Translations under genes and position numbers: made by a program | The notes under the pieces: generated by a model | Told to the model about the DNA's origin: nothing | Seen by the model: only the letters and a program-made list of their open reading frames with translations | The model's database searches: none | DNA from: CAYLMG01 sp964493425 | GTDB taxonomy: Bacteria; Planctomycetota; Phycisphaerae; Sedimentisphaerales; Anaerobacaceae | Assembly (NCBI GenBank): GCA_964493425.1 | Contig: CAZBMW010000001.1 | Coordinates: 62,001-126,000, forward strand | DNA length: 64,000 nt | Direction of reading: 5' to 3' | Shown here: positions 8,698-17,045 of the stretch, piece by piece | Layout of the letters: every line of letters begins with the position of its first letter | How positions within the stretch are numbered: position 1 is the first letter of the stretch

Positions 8698-10017
8698 ATG
8701 AGTCACATTGGTTTCCTAGAGAATAAGATGGCCCATGATTCTAATCTCAAAGGAACGCTTCCTCGGCGCTGCTACCTTGGCGTGGTTTTGGATGAATCTC
8801 CACGTCATGTTGTTACGAACGGCAATGAGGACATCGGTCAAGGGGTATCAATCTGTCATGTCCATCGCGGTTCTGCTGCTGCGACAGCAGGCTTGCAGCC
8901 AGGTGACATTGTACTTGTTCTGGGTGGCGTAGCGACACCGAGTGTGAGCGAATTTCTCCGTTCAATGCGCATGTCTGAACCGGGCGTTGATTTAGATTTG
9001 GTTCTATTGCGCCGTGGCAAGTTAGCCATAGTGAACCTGCGTCCAGAACCCATGCCGTTGGAGTCGTCCATTGGTGTTCGCACATGTTATACAAGCGTCC
9101 AATCAAACGGTGTACGGCTGCGGGTTATTGCTACCATCCCAAAGGGCTTGCCTCCATGGCCGACAGTGTTGCTCCTTCAGGGATTGCGATGTGAATCTGT
9201 CGATTGTCCGTTTGATTTTCGAAACCTTTACCGTATGATCGCGACTACCCTTGCCCGTAACGGACTTGTTGCCATCCGGCTGGAACGACGCGGTACGGGC
9301 GATAGTGAGGGCGCGCCAACTAGGGATCTGGACTTCCAAACTGAGTTAGAGGATTATACAGTCTTCGCCCGGCAAGCTTGTCGATGGGAGTTCGTAAATC
9401 CCGAAATGATCTGTATATTCGGTTATAGCATGGGAGGTGTCTTGGCACCACTTGTTGCGAGAAGGTGTCCCTCTCAAGCATTGGCTACATTCGGCTCCAT
9501 CGGCATGCCATGGAACCGCTATGTGATCGAGACGGCTCACCGTCAGCGCCTGCTGACTGGTACAGATAAGAGGGTGGTGGAAAAGGACTTGGAAAGGCTT
9601 GGCAGAGCTTTAGACTTGCTTAACTCGAAACTGATGACACCTCGGGAGATTCGGAGAAGATGCCCAGAACTATCTGACCTAGTTGGCGATTACATGCACT
9701 CCCGCCACTACACATACTTTACAGAGCTTGCGGAACTTGATATTCCCAGCCAGTGGTGCGATACGAACATTCCGACGCTGGTTCTCGCGGGAAATGCGGA
9801 CTACGTAGCGTCTCTAGGGAATCAACTTGCAATCTTCCGGTCATTGCCACATGGCAGCGATATGCTCGGCTCCAAGCTGTTGCGGGCTCCCGTGGATCAT
9901 TGGTTTCGTCACGTGAACACTATAACTGATAGTCTGAACAATAAAACCAAGGCCATATTCTACCACAAGATTCTGTCCGATTTTGCGTCCTGGTTTAAAA
10001 AACTGAGGAGAGTTTGA
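8698..10017 (+). CDS. PDZ domain-alpha/beta hydrolase fusion
   Basis: A 439-residue protein. Residues about 20-115 form a PDZ domain (RRCYLGVVLDE, VHRGSAAATAGLQPGDIVLVLGG). From about 130 an alpha/beta hydrolase follows with nucleophile elbow GYSMGG (Ser 244), a likely acid in GNADYVAS (Asp 368) and a likely base in VDHWFRH (His 401); LERRGTGDSEG near 199 is a typical hydrolase strand-loop. No signal peptide or membrane segment is seen, so it is probably cytoplasmic. It is the last gene of the operon, 10 bases after the B12 enzyme. PDZ domains bind peptide C-termini, so it may bind the precursor tail and cleave or acylate it; that is inference. Confidence 0.85.
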   Translation: MSHIGFLENKMAHDSNLKGTLPRRCYLGVVLDESPRHVVTNGNEDIGQGVSICHVHRGSAAATAGLQPGDIVLVLGGVATPSVSEFLRSMRMSEPGVDLDLVLLRRGKLAIVNLRPEPMPLESSIGVRTCYTSVQSNGVRLRVIATIPKGLPPWPTVLLLQGLRCESVDCPFDFRNLYRMIATTLARNGLVAIRLERRGTGDSEGAPTRDLDFQTELEDYTVFARQACRWEFVNPEMICIFGYSMGGVLAPLVARRCPSQALATFGSIGMPWNRYVIETAHRQRLLTGTDKRVVEKDLERLGRALDLLNSKLMTPREIRRRCPELSDLVGDYMHSRHYTYFTELAELDIPSQWCDTNIPTLVLAGNADYVASLGNQLAIFRSLPHGSDMLGSKLLRAPVDHWFRHVNTITDSLNNKTKAIFYHKILSDFASWFKKLRRV

Positions 10018-10234
10018 ATGTCACCCCCATATCGTATTCTTCCTCGCCGTCTTCAAGCACGATATGCTGGTTGAAGTAGGCGTTTTTGTTTTAGCCGCGA
10101 AGGCGATTGGTTATCTCGGTCCTGATATTGAGTAGCTTGTCCATGTTGTTAGGAAGCTCGGAGAGCTTTTAGAGATTGAGCCCGCAGGTATGCAGGTTTT
10201 TCTTGAGCCACTTGATGTTCTCGCGGGTGGCCAT
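9995..10234 (-). pseudogene. degenerate 80-codon frame with two in-frame TAA codons
   Basis: Read on the minus strand from ATG 10234, one frame runs 80 codons to a TAA at 9995, broken by TAA at 10169-10171 and 10091-10093. Between them the residues look protein-like (MATRENIKWLKKNLHTCG; KLSELPNNMDKLLNIRTEI; NAYFNQHIVLEDGEEE). Each TAA stands where a Gln (CAA) would fit. It overlaps the 3' end of the PDZ-hydrolase gene by 23 bases. Most likely it is a remnant of a phage or island gene. I do not recognise the family. Confidence 0.4.
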
Positions 10235-11103
10235 CACGTTTTTGCCCCTTTGCTTAAATCAGTTAGGCAACTTGGTGCGTATGATGTTGTGCGAAAGTAA
10301 TTTGGACGAGGCGGTTTCTCGGGTCAGAACTGCAGATTTTAGTGTTAACTGTCAACGGTTTTCCAATAATGTATTATCAAGAAGTTCATAATTCGTAAGA
10401 AATACAAACTTTTTCAAAAGGGCGTGGAACACTGTCGTTCTCTTCGGCCTAAGCCGGAAATTGCTAGAAGTTGACCCGAAGGTTTTGCAAGTCCGACCTG
10501 TCCTTCCCGGGAATTATAGCTGACCATAAATGGTGACTGCTCAGTTGTTTCGTTGACAGTTGTCGGGGTAGGAAAGAGCGACATATCGTAAAGGTTTTTT
10601 TAAAAAAGGCTTATGACTTTTGGAGTACTCTAATGACTGACAAATCCGCCGCTTATTTTGGGAGTTATTCGACAAATACTCAGCCCATATATAGCATCTC
10701 TAGTTCCACATATGATGCCCCCGCTATTTTTTGTAGATAAAGGGCTTGCGTTAAATCGTGAGTCTTTTTTTGTCTGGCAAAATGCCAAATTGTATATCAC
10801 TTTGTACATCACTTTTGCTGGCCGGAAGAGATTTCTATTCATCCCTTTAGTATTGGGCGGCCGATCGGGGTATTGCGACGGTTAGAAGGCCTATCGACAT
10901 GGCTGGGCAAAGATTATATGAACTCTATCCATTTTTTACACAAATCTCAGCAAAATCCCTCTTTTTGGGATTTATGGGCGTATATAATTGCTAAATCGGT
11001 CAGTCTGAGTAACAAATTAGAAATCAAGCCATTAGGTATTTCAGCCGATATCTCATATATGGATATGTAAAAACCGAATTATAAATATTCAAGGAGATAT
11101 TGA
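10235..11103. other. gene-poor stretch before the OmpA-like gene
   Basis: Short open frames exist at 10658-10885 and 10873-11070 on the plus strand and 10630-10842 on the minus strand, but none has a good ribosome binding site, recognisable motif or steady codon bias. The stretch is AT-rich towards its right end and presumably carries the promoter of the lipoprotein gene. It looks like decayed DNA continuing from the remnant at 9995-10234. Confidence 0.5.
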
Positions 11104-11763
11104 ATGCGAGCTGCTAACAAAAAAATAATCATTTTGCTCGTCTGTTTCGTACTAATTTCTTTTCTTTCCGGCTGCACTAATTGGAAGGAAAAATATGAAG
11201 CTTTAAATGTGGAGCACCAGGATACATTAAGCTTGCTCGATTGCGAAAGGGCAGAAAAGGGTCAGCTTGCTGAACAAGTTTCATACGGCCAGCAAACAAT
11301 CGAGGAACTCCAAAAAGAGATTGCCGAATACAATCGAACGCCCGCCGAAGTCTCCGGTTTTGGCCAAGGCTACAATGTTTCGTTTGACCCTTCGGCTGGA
11401 ACAATTACACTCATACTTCCAAATGCAATATTGTTTGACTCAGGAGGAGCTACACTCAAAAAAACAACCAGCGTTGAGCTCGACCGTATTCAGTCGGTAT
11501 TGAAGCAGAAATATTCTGATAAACAATTAGATGTTGTGGGTCATACCGATTCAGATCCAATCAGAAAATCAAAATGGAAAGATAATTGGGAGCTCTCTAC
11601 TCAACGTGCCCTTTCCGTAGTTAGACACCTGGTTGCACACGGCATCGCTAAAGATAAAATTCGGGCGGTCGGTTGCGGGGCCAGCAGACCGATTGCTTCA
11701 AATGACACAGCCAGCGGTAAAGCAAGAAATCGTAGAGTTGAAATCGTTATGCATATGAAATGA
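11104..11763 (+). CDS. OmpA-family peptidoglycan-binding lipoprotein
   Basis: A 219-residue protein with a lipoprotein signal peptide ending at LSGC (Cys 24), a coiled-coil-like segment (about 30-80) and a C-terminal OmpA domain (about 105-218) with VVGHTDSDPI and NWELSTQRALSVVRHL followed by GASRPIASNDTASGKARNRRVEI. OmpA domains bind diaminopimelate in peptidoglycan, so the protein probably tethers the outer membrane to the wall, like Pal or MotB-like proteins. AAGGAGAT at 11091-11098 precedes the ATG. It is transcribed alone and ends in a hairpin terminator. The family is clear; the specific role is not. Confidence 0.9.
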   Translation: MRAANKKIIILLVCFVLISFLSGCTNWKEKYEALNVEHQDTLSLLDCERAEKGQLAEQVSYGQQTIEELQKEIAEYNRTPAEVSGFGQGYNVSFDPSAGTITLILPNAILFDSGGATLKKTTSVELDRIQSVLKQKYSDKQLDVVGHTDSDPIRKSKWKDNWELSTQRALSVVRHLVAHGIAKDKIRAVGCGASRPIASNDTASGKARNRRVEIVMHMK

Positions 11764-11813
11764 TTCACTGTTCAGCATCCCGTCGTTTATGTATCCACTA
11801 ACGTTGAGAGATT

Positions 11814-11845
11814 AATAGCCTTTACTCTGTAAGGGCTATTTTTTT
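11814..11845. terminator. Rho-independent terminator after the OmpA-like gene
   Basis: AATAGCC at 11814-11820 pairs with GGCTATT at 11834-11840, with extra inner pairs, followed by a run of T to 11845. It lies about 50 bases after the lipoprotein stop and between two convergent genes. Confidence 0.85.
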
Positions 11846-11982
11846 GTCTTGTAAATGTTGTGGTTTTTATTGTGCTGTCCTTTTCGATGCAGACCGCAAT
11901 GGCTCCGCTTCCGGTTGTATAAATTGGCTTTGCCTTATTTTTGCTGCATTGTTTGTTGTTTTTCGTATTGGGTTAGGCCGAA

Positions 11983-12579
11983 TTATTTGAGGCGTACCTT
12001 GACATCGATATTCCTAACGCCCCAATTTAGCGCATCTTGGTGGGAGTGGAAGAAGACATCGATATGGTTTCCAACGATGGCGCCGCCTCTATCGAGGACT
12101 TTTACAGGTTGTCCATCGTTATAGCCGGCGATGACCATTTCAGTGCCGAAGGGGTATTCTTTGTCGGCTGCCACAAAAGCATCACCTGTCTGTATTTTGT
12201 GACCGCAGGCCGTTATACCATCCGAATATTGGCCGCAGCATTTTTCGCACGGACAGTAGGCCGTTACACGCATCTGCACGCTTTGCCATTCGCCAGACTG
12301 CCCGGCATTATCAACCGGCTCGTTCGCAGTGCTGTTTGACCTGGGTTGTTCTGGCACCGTCTTTATTTCTGATTTATTCAAAGAGGGTTGACCGACGGTG
12401 TTTAGCTCGGTGACGATGCCATCACTGGGCAACGTTCTGTGACTGCTGGTCTTCCCATGGCTTGTGCCTGCCGTACCAATCAGGACACAGGTAATTGCCG
12501 TCAGCAAAATCACAGCGATGATGTGCCTCGCTTTTAGAAAAGTATCGCAAAAACCTTTAACTATCGTTCTTTTCAACAC
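11983..12579 (-). CDS. 3D-domain cell-wall protein
   Basis: A 198-residue exported protein with a hydrophobic segment at about 15-38, a Pro/Ser/Asn-rich linker, and a C-terminal 3D domain (about 100-198): VTAYCPCEKCCGQYSDG, AADKEYPFGTEMVIAGY, VLDRGGAIVGNHIDVFF. The three conserved Asp of this domain form the active site in MltA-type lytic transglycosylases and Rpf/Sps-like wall enzymes, so it probably cuts or remodels peptidoglycan. The start is GTG 12579 behind GGAGAGG. It is the last of a minus-strand cell-wall group that includes mreBC. Confidence 0.85.
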   Translation of the reverse strand: MLKRTIVKGFCDTFLKARHIIAVILLTAITCVLIGTAGTSHGKTSSHRTLPSDGIVTELNTVGQPSLNKSEIKTVPEQPRSNSTANEPVDNAGQSGEWQSVQMRVTAYCPCEKCCGQYSDGITACGHKIQTGDAFVAADKEYPFGTEMVIAGYNDGQPVKVLDRGGAIVGNHIDVFFHSHQDALNWGVRNIDVKVRLK

Positions 12580-12965
12580 CCTCTCCTTCCCAATCGGATT
12601 ACTGATTTCGTTCAGTAGTCCAGGTTACTCTCAGTCTTCCGGTTAAGCGCCCCCTATCCCTGAAGTGTTGTCAGTATTATAGCACAAAGGCATCTTCAAT
12701 TCAACCAGATAACCGCGAAACAGCGTTTAAGAACTGAATTATGGGCGTTTGGCGAAGAGGCGGGATATTTTATAGGGCGGTAGCGAGAAGTTTTTTTCCC
12801 GTGTGGAGCATTATTATGTGCAATAAAAAAGGCCGTAAACGTTTATGCTCACAGCCCTTTGGTCAATATGAATTGTAGCTTATACCCTGTGTCTCCTTCT
12901 CAGCGTTACCACGACTAAACCATCCTTTGGTTCATCGATACAGCCAAAAAACACTCCGTTATTTT
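12580..12965. other. intergenic region between 3D-domain and L,D-transpeptidase genes
   Basis: About 390 bases without a gene. It must hold the promoter of the 3D-domain gene. I see no clear terminator, riboswitch or repeat in it. Confidence 0.6.
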
Positions 12966-13982
12966 TTATTCAACTACTTCCACAGACGAATAACTCGGCA
13001 TCAACAAGTTATAAATCAGTATCGCATCGCCGTTGTGCAGGCGAATACATCCTCGTGAGCCTGCGGTGTTGATTTGATTAGGGTCGTTTGTGCCGTGAAT
13101 GGCAAAACCGGTCCTGCCTTTGGCGTTCCCTTTGATACCTTCCAGTCCTATCCACCTCGAGCCTAGAGGATAATCTGGGTCTTCAGGTTTAAACGTTTTG
13201 CCGTTATGGTCGGTCCATGTAGGCTTTATCAGCTTCCCGCCGGGCTTGACACGCCAAAGTCCTGTCGGCGTCTCCATACCCGGCTGGCCCAGACCTACAG
13301 GAAAACTCTTTACGAAAGTGTTCTGAAGATACAAATCCATTGTAAAAGTTGAACGATATATCCGGGCATAAAAAGGCCCATGAATGACTTTTATCGTCTC
13401 TCCTGCTTGCAGGGACCTGGGTTTGCTAATATTGTTAATCTGCATAAGAATTTCGTATGGTACTTTGAATTTTCTCCCTATAATCCTCAATTGATCACCT
13501 GACTCGACCTTATAATAACTACAAAGTTTATCCTGTGGAAAGGTAGTCCTGCTGAACAACCACTTTTCAGAAAGCTCTGAGAGTTGGTCCTTAACAAACG
13601 CCAATTGCTGTGCGGTTATGGGCATCGACAGCATTTCGTTTAGTTTGTCACGTGCGTCTATAATTCTGGGAGGCCTTGTATTGATGTAAGTCATAGCCTC
13701 GTTAATAAGTTTGGTTAGTTCAGGTGTGGATTTGGAAGTTGGAATGGGTATTTTGTGCAAGTTCGGTTCTGGCATAGGTATCGAAGCGGACAGCGCTGAA
13801 CTATTCTCTGTTTGGGCGCCAGGTATAAAAAGCCTAAGTTCGTCTTCTTTGCCAATAGTGGAAGCAGGTTTAGAACCGCGCATAAAAGCTTTTACTGCGA
13901 TAATAATTAATACTATTGAAATGACATATACCCATTTTCTACTTCGGTTTCTTGTGAACAAGCTGGAACGATAACGCCTCAT
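12966..13982 (-). CDS. LysM and L,D-transpeptidase (YkuD) protein
   Basis: A 338-residue membrane-anchored wall enzyme. It has a basic N-terminus and one membrane helix (about 16-34), a spacer, a LysM domain (YYKVESGDQLRIIGRKFKV and MQINNIS, about 178-225) and a YkuD catalytic domain at the C-terminus. The catalytic motif is HGTNDPNQINTAGSRGCIRL with His and Cys in the expected spacing. Such enzymes make 3-3 cross-links or attach proteins to peptidoglycan. ATG 13982 is chosen because GGGAGA lies 6 bases upstream; an in-frame TTG at 14000 lies before the binding site. Confidence 0.92.
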   Translation of the reverse strand: MRRYRSSLFTRNRSRKWVYVISIVLIIIAVKAFMRGSKPASTIGKEDELRLFIPGAQTENSSALSASIPMPEPNLHKIPIPTSKSTPELTKLINEAMTYINTRPPRIIDARDKLNEMLSMPITAQQLAFVKDQLSELSEKWLFSRTTFPQDKLCSYYKVESGDQLRIIGRKFKVPYEILMQINNISKPRSLQAGETIKVIHGPFYARIYRSTFTMDLYLQNTFVKSFPVGLGQPGMETPTGLWRVKPGGKLIKPTWTDHNGKTFKPEDPDYPLGSRWIGLEGIKGNAKGRTGFAIHGTNDPNQINTAGSRGCIRLHNGDAILIYNLLMPSYSSVEVVE

Positions 13983-14023
13983 CTCGATTCTCCCTATCAA
14001 TATCTATAAAAATGCTGTTTTTT

Positions 14024-14842
14024 TTATTTCCAGTTTTTTTCCGCTGATTCATCCGGATTCATTATAACCACGGCTACGGTGTCCAGCCTCTGTATGTCGC
14101 AGGCAGGTTTAACCGTTATATCCCAGAGCAAGGGATTTTCATTATCCTCTTCGCATTGGGCCACTGCTCCTACAATCATTGGGATGTCCAGGAAACCAGG
14201 CTTTTTGCAGGCACAAACGACATCGCCGATTTTGATTTTGTGCTTTCTCGAGAGAAACTTGACCTTGGCAGAATTGTTGCCATTGCCCTGCATTAGTCCA
14301 TTTATATTCGATTCTGTTATCATTATTGCTATTTTTGATCCGGGATCGGTAACCAACCTGACCCGAGCTGTGCGGTGGTCAACGTCGGATATAGTTCCGA
14401 TGATACTGTTGTCGCCCAAGACGAACTGACTCTTGGCAAGTCCGTCGTTTTCGCCGCGGTTGATAATAAGCTTGTTAGATCTGTCGGAGAATGTGATGAT
14501 GTCAGCTGACACAAAATTTACGCCTTTCCAAACAGATCTATCGCGCAGCCCCGATAGTTTTTCAACCTTTTGACGTTCTTGCTGCAACCATTGTATAACG
14601 TTGGCAAGATGGTTCTGGAGTTTGTTGTATTTGCGGCGGCTGACGACATCCGTAAGCGACCGCTTCTTATGTACGGAAAGTGAAATGCTTCTGCCAGTAC
14701 TTAAAGGCCAGTGAAAAATGCGAGCGTAAGCAAACTGGAATTTATTTGTCAGCTCCTGTGGGGCAAAGAGGAGAATAAATCCGACTAACATAAACCAGGT
14801 GAATAACATTCTATTGGAGACTTTGATTCGTTTGTTCATCAT
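14024..14842 (-). CDS. mreC: rod shape-determining protein MreC
   Basis: A 272-residue protein with one N-terminal membrane helix (MLFTWFMLVGFILLFAP, about 12-28), a coiled coil (about 65-105) and a beta-rich periplasmic domain (DIITFSDRSNKLIINRGENDG, GTISDVDHRTARVRLVTDP split over two strands, GLMQGNG, VKFLSRKHKIKIGD). This is the MreC plan: it links cytoplasmic MreB filaments to penicillin-binding proteins during side-wall growth. It follows mreB on the same strand after 66 bases. No mreD, rodA or pbp2 is visible next to it. ATG 14842 or the next ATG could be the start. Confidence 0.88.
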   Translation of the reverse strand: MMNKRIKVSNRMLFTWFMLVGFILLFAPQELTNKFQFAYARIFHWPLSTGRSISLSVHKKRSLTDVVSRRKYNKLQNHLANVIQWLQQERQKVEKLSGLRDRSVWKGVNFVSADIITFSDRSNKLIINRGENDGLAKSQFVLGDNSIIGTISDVDHRTARVRLVTDPGSKIAIMITESNINGLMQGNGNNSAKVKFLSRKHKIKIGDVVCACKKPGFLDIPMIVGAVAQCEEDNENPLLWDITVKPACDIQRLDTVAVVIMNPDESAEKNWK

Positions 14843-14908
14843 ATTAACTAATCGTACCCTTCCTCTGATAAGAGATGACGATGTTCAGTTAGCAACCGAC
14901 TATTTCTT

Positions 14909-16030
14909 TTATTCCCATCCATACTTGCTATTGTTTATGGCATTCTTCCAGAGCTCCAGATTTTCTATGTATACGTTGGTACCACGGGCCACAGAGCTAA
15001 CTGGGTCCTCGACTCTTTTGACCTTCAAACCGGTTGCGTTTGACAGTGCAGTGTCTATTCCCCTCAGCAGAGAGCCGCCGCCGCAAATGTGTACACCATT
15101 CTCGATCAAATCGGCAGCTAATTCCGGCTTGGCCTTTTCCAGCGTTGTCATAACGACATCAATGATTGCAGCGATGGGTTCGCGGAGAGCATGACGTATT
15201 TCCTTACTTGTTATAGTGATTTTTCTGGGCAGACCGGAGGTGGTGTCTCTGCCAGCTATTTCCATTGTCAATTCCTCTTTTAGCGGAGCGGCTGAGCCGA
15301 TTTGTATCTTGATCTTTTCGGCTCTGGCTTCGCCGATAAGCAAGTTATAAGTTTTTTTGAGATGATTAATTACTGCTTCATCCATAGCGTTGCCTCCAAC
15401 GCGGATTGACTCACAGGTGGCTATATCTGCCAAACTCATTATCGCCACTTCTGTTGTTCCGCCGCCGATATCGACAATCATAGAGGCGGTAGGCTCTGTG
15501 ATTGGCAGTCCAACTCCGATTCCTGCCGCTATTGGCTCGTCAACCAGATAGACCTTCCGGGCTCCTGCACGTTCTGCACTCTCGACAACTGCCCGCCGTT
15601 CAACTGCAGTTATTCCGCTTGGTACAGCAATTACCAATCGTGGCCTAGCCATCCTGCTCCCGTTGTGCACTTTCTTGACAAAATAGCCCAGCATCACCTC
15701 GGCGATTTCAAAGTCGCTGATTACGCCGTCTTTCAGAGGTCTTATTACTGTAACCGAGCCGGGTGTTTTACCAAGCATTTCGTGCGCAACCGAACCAACC
15801 GCCATACCACCATTCAGAACTATATTAGTTCCTTTGCTAACGGCAACTACAGAGGGTTCGTTAAGGACGACACCTTTATTGCGTGCACATACCAAGGTAG
15901 TGCAAGTGCCGAGGTCAACGCCCATATCCATACTGAACCAACCGCCGAACCGCTCTAAGATTATATTCAGCAGCATTTTTGACTTCTTCAAGATTATATC
16001 CAGCAGCATTTTTGACTTCTTTAATAACAT
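14909..16030 (-). CDS. mreB: actin-like rod shape-determining protein MreB
   Basis: A 373-residue actin-fold ATPase that guides side-wall synthesis. Family motifs are clear: DLGTCTTLVCA, LNEPSVVAVS, AVPSGITAVERRAV, DEPIAAGIGVGLPI, MIVDIGGGTTEVAIMSL, ICGGGSLLRGIDTAL. It is longer than E. coli MreB (347) because of extra N-terminal residues: an 11-residue unit of type KKSKMLLDIIL occurs twice (4-14 and 15-25) before the normal ERFGGWFS membrane-binding start. AAAGGAA precedes ATG 16030 by about 7 bases. It is upstream of mreC on the minus strand. Confidence 0.95.
   Translation of the reverse strand: MLLKKSKMLLDIILKKSKMLLNIILERFGGWFSMDMGVDLGTCTTLVCARNKGVVLNEPSVVAVSKGTNIVLNGGMAVGSVAHEMLGKTPGSVTVIRPLKDGVISDFEIAEVMLGYFVKKVHNGSRMARPRLVIAVPSGITAVERRAVVESAERAGARKVYLVDEPIAAGIGVGLPITEPTASMIVDIGGGTTEVAIMSLADIATCESIRVGGNAMDEAVINHLKKTYNLLIGEARAEKIKIQIGSAAPLKEELTMEIAGRDTTSGLPRKITITSKEIRHALREPIAAIIDVVMTTLEKAKPELAADLIENGVHICGGGSLLRGIDTALSNATGLKVKRVEDPVSSVARGTNVYIENLELWKNAINNSKYGWE
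15957..16022. repeat. 33-base tandem duplication inside mreB
   Basis: Two adjacent 33-base units (15957-15989 and 15990-16022) differ at only two or so positions. They encode the doubled 11-residue amphipathic segment at the MreB N-terminus. The length keeps the reading frame. Confidence 0.9.
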
Positions 16031-16166
16031 TTTAGGTTCCTTTCTTGGAATTCACTTCTATGGCGCCAACTCCAGCCTGTTGATTTATCATAACATTTCA
16101 TTTCTAAACTTAAGCTTCATATCACTATTGCCGGTCTTAACAAAGTTGTTGCTTTTATCGGAATTG

Positions 16167-16259
16167 TCGGTCTTATCGATTAGCTACTTCACGTATGATT
16201 TGCCTTTTCACACATGCCTGAAATGCATTTCCCTCTGTAGCGTTTTTATAGGACAAGCT
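16167..16259. repeat. upstream repeat copy 1 (before mreB)
   Basis: A 93-base segment starting TCGGTCTTATC and ending TTTTTATAGGACAAGCT, lying 137-229 bases upstream of mreB. It is clearly related to the segment at 16954-17045, which lies at a similar place upstream of the next gene. Read on the minus strand it contains short protein-like frames (SLSYKNATEGNAF), but no full gene. Confidence 0.75.
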
Positions 16260-16296
16260 AAGCTTCAAGTCCCATAAATGGAAAGTGCTGTAAATG

Positions 16297-16875
16297 TTAT
16301 TGGTGAGTTTTTATGGGGCCTTGCCGTTGCCACCAATCGTTGGGGTAGTAGATGCACTCTGGCTGAACGTTGAACTTTCTATGCAGCACTTCTACCAACA
16401 TCTCTGCCCTTTTTATCTGGAAGTCGGTTGGGGGAGCGGTTTTGCCATTGGCTATAATGCAGATGCGGATAGTTTGTCCGTTGCCGTGCCAGGTTCGGTC
16501 CGGTATGCTCGACCATTGTCTTTGCCATTTTTCGGTTGGTTGTACTTGGCCGTCGTCACCGCCGATACTATTGCAAATAACAAAGTGGCAGTTGATATCC
16601 TCGGGACTGGCAAGCCCGCTTAACGAGGCCAACTGTTCTATGTTACCCGCCTTGGTGCCGCTATAGTAAATTTCAACGCAACTCCAGCGGTCGGGGGACT
16701 GGTTGGATCGAGAGAGAATAACTTTTTCGATAGGATCAAGACTGTAATAGTGCGAAAGAGAAAATGCACCAGCGGGGGGAGGATTATTACCCAGAGCCAT
16801 TAAGATTATTTTCCCAGCTGTTATTGAAACCAGTAGTGCTGTAAGAACTCTAACCTCCCTTGATTGAACTAACAT
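16297..16875 (-). CDS. N-acetylmuramoyl-L-alanine amidase-like exported protein
   Basis: A 192-residue protein with an N-terminal hydrophobic segment (VLTALLVSITAGKIILMAL, about 10-28). The rest (about 60-185) resembles the Amidase_2/PGRP fold as found in planctomycetes: CHFVICNSIGGDDGQVQ, QWSSIPDRTWHGNGQTI, IRICIIANG, FQIKRAEMLVEVLHRKF. Such zinc amidases cut the lactyl-peptide bond in peptidoglycan. Some zinc ligands are not certain here (the usual final His-Asp region reads YYPNDW), so it may be inactive or a binding protein. GGGGGTG precedes ATG 16875. It heads the minus-strand wall group. Confidence 0.55.
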   Translation of the reverse strand: MLVQSREVRVLTALLVSITAGKIILMALGNNPPPAGAFSLSHYYSLDPIEKVILSRSNQSPDRWSCVEIYYSGTKAGNIEQLASLSGLASPEDINCHFVICNSIGGDDGQVQPTEKWQRQWSSIPDRTWHGNGQTIRICIIANGKTAPPTDFQIKRAEMLVEVLHRKFNVQPECIYYPNDWWQRQGPIKTHQ

Positions 16876-16953
16876 AATTCACCCCCCTACGTTTATTCAT
16901 TCGCCGCGATTTTTCATTGACATTTCGCTTCTACAATATGAATATTCCTGCTA

Positions 16954-17045
16954 TCGGTCTTATCAAGTTGCCACTTTACGTAAATTTGCTTTTTCACAGC
17001 TGCTTCCAATACATTCCAGTTTGTGGATTTTTTATAGGACAGGCT
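16954..17045. repeat. upstream repeat copy 2 (before the amidase-like gene)
   Basis: A 92-base segment from TCGGTCTTATC to TTTTTATAGGACAGGCT, matching the copy at 16167-16259 over its whole length with scattered differences. It lies 79-170 bases upstream of the amidase-like gene. On the minus strand it reads SLSYKKSTNWNVLEAAVKK, which parallels the frame of copy 1. Confidence 0.75.

Noticed and set aside
10630..11070. Short open frames on both strands before the OmpA-like gene
   Set aside because: They overlap each other, have poor start sites and no protein-like pattern.
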